DNA from: Armatimonadota bacterium
GTDB taxonomy: Bacteria > Armatimonadota > Armatimonadia > Armatimonadales > Armatimonadaceae
Reading direction: 5' to 3'
Length of the DNA stretch: 7,804 nt
NCBI GenBank assembly: GCA_030833025.1
Contig: JAURHZ010000105.1
Span: 1 to 7,804, forward strand
Shown: piece by piece, positions 5,110 through 7,804 of the stretch
How the letters are laid out: each line of letters opens with the position of its first letter
Numbering within the stretch: the stretch's first letter is position 1
Program-made: the position numbers and the translations under genes
Notes under the pieces: model-generated
Told to the model about the DNA's origin: nothing
The model's database searches: none
The model's input: only the letters and a program-made list of their open reading frames with translations

Positions 5110-7804
5110 ATTCCACGTACGCAAAACTATTCGATGCAAGTAGTGCCTGACAATAAGCATCCCAAATACGGCGACGTCGTTCAGCTGAATCCGTGACGAC
5201 ATCTTCGAGAACCAAGTCGTAGGCGATGAAGAAGCGGTTTGCAACTGCTTTTTCGGCATCCGTTTGAGGACGGCCGATAGCTTCGTACGTCGCCCTATTC
5301 ATTCGGTCGGCATCAGATATACCCGGAAGCGCGAGCATTTTGGTGGCAAACTTTTTGCTGAAATCAAGCACCATTGGACTATTCATCACGTAAAGCGCCT
5401 GTGGAGCAACCGTGGTCGGTGTCCTTGCGGCATTGACCATCGATGGATCGCCAAAATCAAATGCTTGGAGATAGTCGTAAACAGCATTACGAATCACAGG
5501 CAAGTAAATACTACGGCGCGGTGCATCGTAGCGGGCGCCATTACCTGACTGGTCATTGGTGACATAATCCCGGTTCTTGGTTCCGAGGAATGTCCCACCA
5601 ATGGTTTTGTCCAGCTGCCCAGATACGGCAAGCATGGCATCTCGCAGCGGTTCAGCATCGAGGCGACGGCGATTTGCACGCCAAAGGAGTTGATTCGCCG
5701 GGTCAACAATCATCGGGTCAGCAACGAGCTTCTTCTTACCATTGACCACTTCGAATGCACCCGGTTTGACGGAATATGCGACACTACTTTGTGCATACGT
5801 GTCAGTAAGCATCAGGCGCTTGATGAACCGCTTTACAGACCATTTGTCATCCACTGCAAATGTCACAGCAAGTGTGTCAAGCAATTTTGGATTAGCTGGC
5901 TTTTCACCACGGATACCCCAGTTATCAGGCGTGCTTACGAGGCCCAGCCCAAACAAATGACGGAAGACACGATCTACCATCACACGACTCGTTAGTGGGT
6001 GCGATGACTTAGTCATCCACATCGCAAGGGAAAGCCGGCCACTCTTCTCAGGATCTGGAACAGGTGTAAAGTTCCCGCCACATAAGGCCGCGGGGAATCC
6101 ACGGGGAGCAAGATCGCCAAGGGTCTGCGTATCACCGCGAATGTGAATCTTGACATCCTCAGGCTTTGCATCTTCAACGGCCATCACAAAAACAGGTTCA
6201 GGCTTCTTTGCATTGGCATCCGCGAGTTCTTTATCAGCCTTTTCAGCGGTAGCTTGCAGCGCTGCTACATCTGAGCTGCCCACCGGCAACACGAGATACC
6301 TAAAGAAATGCGGAATCGGCCCACCGCGCACGATACGCAGAATATTTTCACCTGCGTTCAGCTTGACTGTTCCGAGCACTTGCCAAGCCTTACGGTCATC
6401 CCGGAAGCCCCCAGTGTCACTCCCAGCAACATCGGACAGCTGCTTCGTGCCGTTTACAAGGATGTCAACTCCACGGTTTTCGTTGCTTGCATATTCGGCA
6501 GCAAACTTGTATTCGCTTGCGACAGGAACACTGATCTTGTATTCGATGAGCGCGGGCGATCCATTAGAGTTGATGGAGCCAGGTCCGTACGCATCTTTGG
6601 CAACATTCCCGCGCGTGAAAGACGTGGCGGCGATGGATGCGCCGCCGCTTGCGGAAAGCGCTTGTGTAACGGCAGCACGTGCCTTATCTGCCTTAGCACG
6701 AAGTGGCGCAAGCACATCGGTGTCGTACTTCGCACTCGACACCTTCGTATCGCCAGTATCGACTTGGCGCTCGTTCCATGCACTGACAAACCCAAGGTTC
6801 TCCATGGTCTTTGTGGACTTGAAAATGCCAGCGAGCGCATAGTATTCCTTCGTCGAAATCGGATCAAACTTATGGTCATGGCAGCGAGCACAGGCAATCG
6901 TTACGCCCATCACGGATTTCGAGACAACCTCGATTTGCTCATCCACGATGTCCATCACGAGCTTTGGCTTATCCTGCTCCGCGAGGACCTTAGGGCCGAG
7001 TGACAGATATCCCGTAGCTGTGAGCATATCCGCACGCTCTGCATCGGATGTCGCAGGCAACAGGTCTCCCGCCACTTGGTACTGGACGAAGCGGTCATAC
7101 GGGAGGTCCTGATTAATGGCCTTTACAACCCAGTCTCGGTACCGGAAGGCATTTCCGTGCGCAAGGTTTTCATCCAGGCCATTGGAATCCGCATACCGGG
7201 CAACATCTAGCCAGTGCCTCCCCCAGCGCTCGCCAAATGCAGGACTTGCCAAAAGCGTATCGATTACCTTACTGAATGCATCTGGCGACTTATCCGCGAC
7301 AAATGCTTCGACGTCCTTAGGGGCCGGCGGAAGCCCAGTGATGTCAAAGTATGCGCGGCGTATCAACGTGCGCTTATCGGTACGCGGTGCAGGTTTTAAG
7401 CCTTTGGTCAGCACGGGTGCCCGGAGGAAAGCATCAATACTTGTAGCCACTCCCGGGACCTTCGGTGCCGCAAAGCGTTTTGGCGGGATAAACGCCCAGT
7501 GGGTTGTTGTTGCATTAATAGATGCAAGGGACTCTGGCCAGTGTGCTCCGGATGACACCCAACCTGTCAGAGTAGCGATATCACCAGACGCAAGCTTGCC
7601 CGATGGTGGCATTTTGTGCTTACCTTCGTACCGGATTGCGTTTACCAATGGGCTTGCAACCGCATCACCAGGTACGACGGCTTTGAGCGCCCCAGCCGCG
7701 GTATCAAGGCGGAGACCACCTAGGGTTGTGGTTGCGTTGTGGCAAGGCACACAGTGTTTATGTAAAAGTGGGCGGACACGTTTTTCGAAATCCAACTCCT
7801 CCGC
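5108..7804 (-). CDS. PSCyt1-DUF1549-DUF1553 multidomain c-type cytochrome protein (5' end outside window)
   Basis: Residue numbers count from the in-frame TTG at 7795. A planctomycete-type cytochrome c domain (PSCyt1) covers about 1-85, with the haem motif CVPCH at 15-19 and a candidate axial Met at 62 in MPPSG. DUF1549 covers about 118-330, with the family signature CARCHDHKFDP at 302-312, a second CxxCH. A beta-rich CBM6/35-like segment covers about 385-505, flanked by helical stretches. DUF1553 covers about 585-870, with signatures such as HPLTSRVMVDRVF and TTVAPQALYVMNSP. The C-terminus (ALLASNSFAYVE) looks complete. The frame stays open to 7804 (Ala-Glu-Glu before the TTG), and no signal peptide is visible although the family is exported. 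The true start therefore lies beyond the window edge. The family is almost always paired with a DUF1501 gene, as here. Location is probably periplasmic or paryphoplasmic; biochemical function is not established. Stop TAG is 9 nt before the DUF1501 start. Family call is very secure; role is unknown. Confidence 0.95.
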   Translation of the reverse strand, partial: AEELDFEKRVRPLLHKHCVPCHNATTTLGGLRLDTAAGALKAVVPGDAVASPLVNAIRYEGKHKMPPSGKLASGDIATLTGWVSSGAHWPESLASINATTTHWAFIPPKRFAAPKVPGVATSIDAFLRAPVLTKGLKPAPRTDKRTLIRRAYFDITGLPPAPKDVEAFVADKSPDAFSKVIDTLLASPAFGERWGRHWLDVARYADSNGLDENLAHGNAFRYRDWVVKAINQDLPYDRFVQYQVAGDLLPATSDAERADMLTATGYLSLGPKVLAEQDKPKLVMDIVDEQIEVVSKSVMGVTIACARCHDHKFDPISTKEYYALAGIFKSTKTMENLGFVSAWNERQVDTGDTKVSSAKYDTDVLAPLRAKADKARAAVTQALSASGGASIAATSFTRGNVAKDAYGPGSINSNGSPALIEYKISVPVASEYKFAAEYASNENRGVDILVNGTKQLSDVAGSDTGGFRDDRKAWQVLGTVKLNAGENILRIVRGGPIPHFFRYLVLPVGSSDVAALQATAEKADKELADANAKKPEPVFVMAVEDAKPEDVKIHIRGDTQTLGDLAPRGFPAALCGGNFTPVPDPEKSGRLSLAMWMTKSSHPLTSRVMVDRVFRHLFGLGLVSTPDNWGIRGEKPANPKLLDTLAVTFAVDDKWSVKRFIKRLMLTDTYAQSSVAYSVKPGAFEVVNGKKKLVADPMIVDPANQLLWRANRRRLDAEPLRDAMLAVSGQLDKTIGGTFLGTKNRDYVTNDQSGNGARYDAPRRSIYLPVIRNAVYDYLQAFDFGDPSMVNAARTPTTVAPQALYVMNSPMVLDFSKKFATKMLALPGISDADRMNRATYEAIGRPQTDAEKAVANRFFIAYDLVLEDVVTDSAERRRRIWDAYCQALLASNSFAYVE

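Larger units (their letters stand above)
222..7804 (-). other. Single polycistronic unit with near-zero spacing
   Basis: Five complete or nearly complete genes, plus the start of a sixth at 225, run head-to-tail on the minus strand. Junctions are a 9-nt gap (5107-5099), a one-base TAATG overlap (3674), a one-base gap (2471), a one-base TAATG overlap (1127) and an ATGA overlap (222-225). No hairpin followed by a T-run fits between genes, and no intergenic promoter space exists. The promoter must lie beyond 7804 and the terminator before position 1. Operon membership is inferred from spacing and strand, not shown by expression data. Confidence 0.85.

Noticed and set aside
6150..7003. Two long overlapping plus-strand open frames (230 and 231 residues) antisense to the cytochrome gene.
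   Set aside because: The opposite strand encodes clearly conserved DUF1549/DUF1553-type protein throughout. The plus-strand translations are low-complexity Ser/Ala-rich or Arg/Cys-rich, with no recognisable domain.
7793..7795. TTG at 7795 as the true start of the cytochrome gene.
   Set aside because: The frame is open to the window edge, the GGAGGAG stretch directly abuts the TTG with no spacer, and the expected signal peptide would be missing. The start is most likely beyond 7804.

Overview
This window is entirely coding on the minus strand. It reads as one compact operon, transcribed from high to low coordinates, with both ends cut by the window edges. In transcription order it holds: a PSCyt1-DUF1549-DUF1553 multidomain c-type cytochrome protein (7804-5108, N-terminus outside the window); a Tat-exported DUF1501 protein (5098-3674); a GlcE-like FAD-binding oxidase subunit (3674-2472); a family 1 extracellular sugar-binding protein (best start 2470, ending 1127); a MalF/UgpA-type ABC permease (1127-222); and the beginning of a MalG/UgpE-type ABC permease (225-1, C-terminus outside the window). 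The junctions are a 9-nt gap, a 1-nt overlap (TAATG), a 1-nt gap, a 1-nt overlap (TAATG) and a 4-nt overlap (ATGA). There is no room for internal terminators or conventional intergenic promoters, so polycistronic transcription and translational coupling are very likely. No RNA gene, mobile element, CRISPR array, repeat family or gene-free stretch over 300 bases was seen.

Organism: the PSCyt1/DUF1549/DUF1553 plus DUF1501 pair is a hallmark of Planctomycetota, Verrucomicrobiota, Lentisphaerota, Armatimonadota and a few related or soil phyla. Roughly balanced base composition (about half G+C by eye) and a family 1 sugar ABC importer next to the pair make an Armatimonadota (Fimbriimonas-like) source attractive. 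Planctomycetota or Verrucomicrobiota cannot be excluded. The phylum is inference.

How the genes may work together: the cytochrome protein and the DUF1501 protein should act outside the cytoplasmic membrane. The binding protein and two permeases form an importer for a sugar, oligosaccharide or polyol. The GlcE-like flavoprotein has no export signal and should act in the cytoplasm or on the inner membrane face. One plausible reading is a catabolic unit in which a carbohydrate or derivative is processed outside, imported, and then oxidised by the flavoprotein. No ATPase, GlcD, GlcF, glycosidase or regulator is present in the window. The unusual point is the co-operonic arrangement of the poorly understood DUF1501/DUF1553 pair with a lone GlcE-like subunit and an ABC importer.
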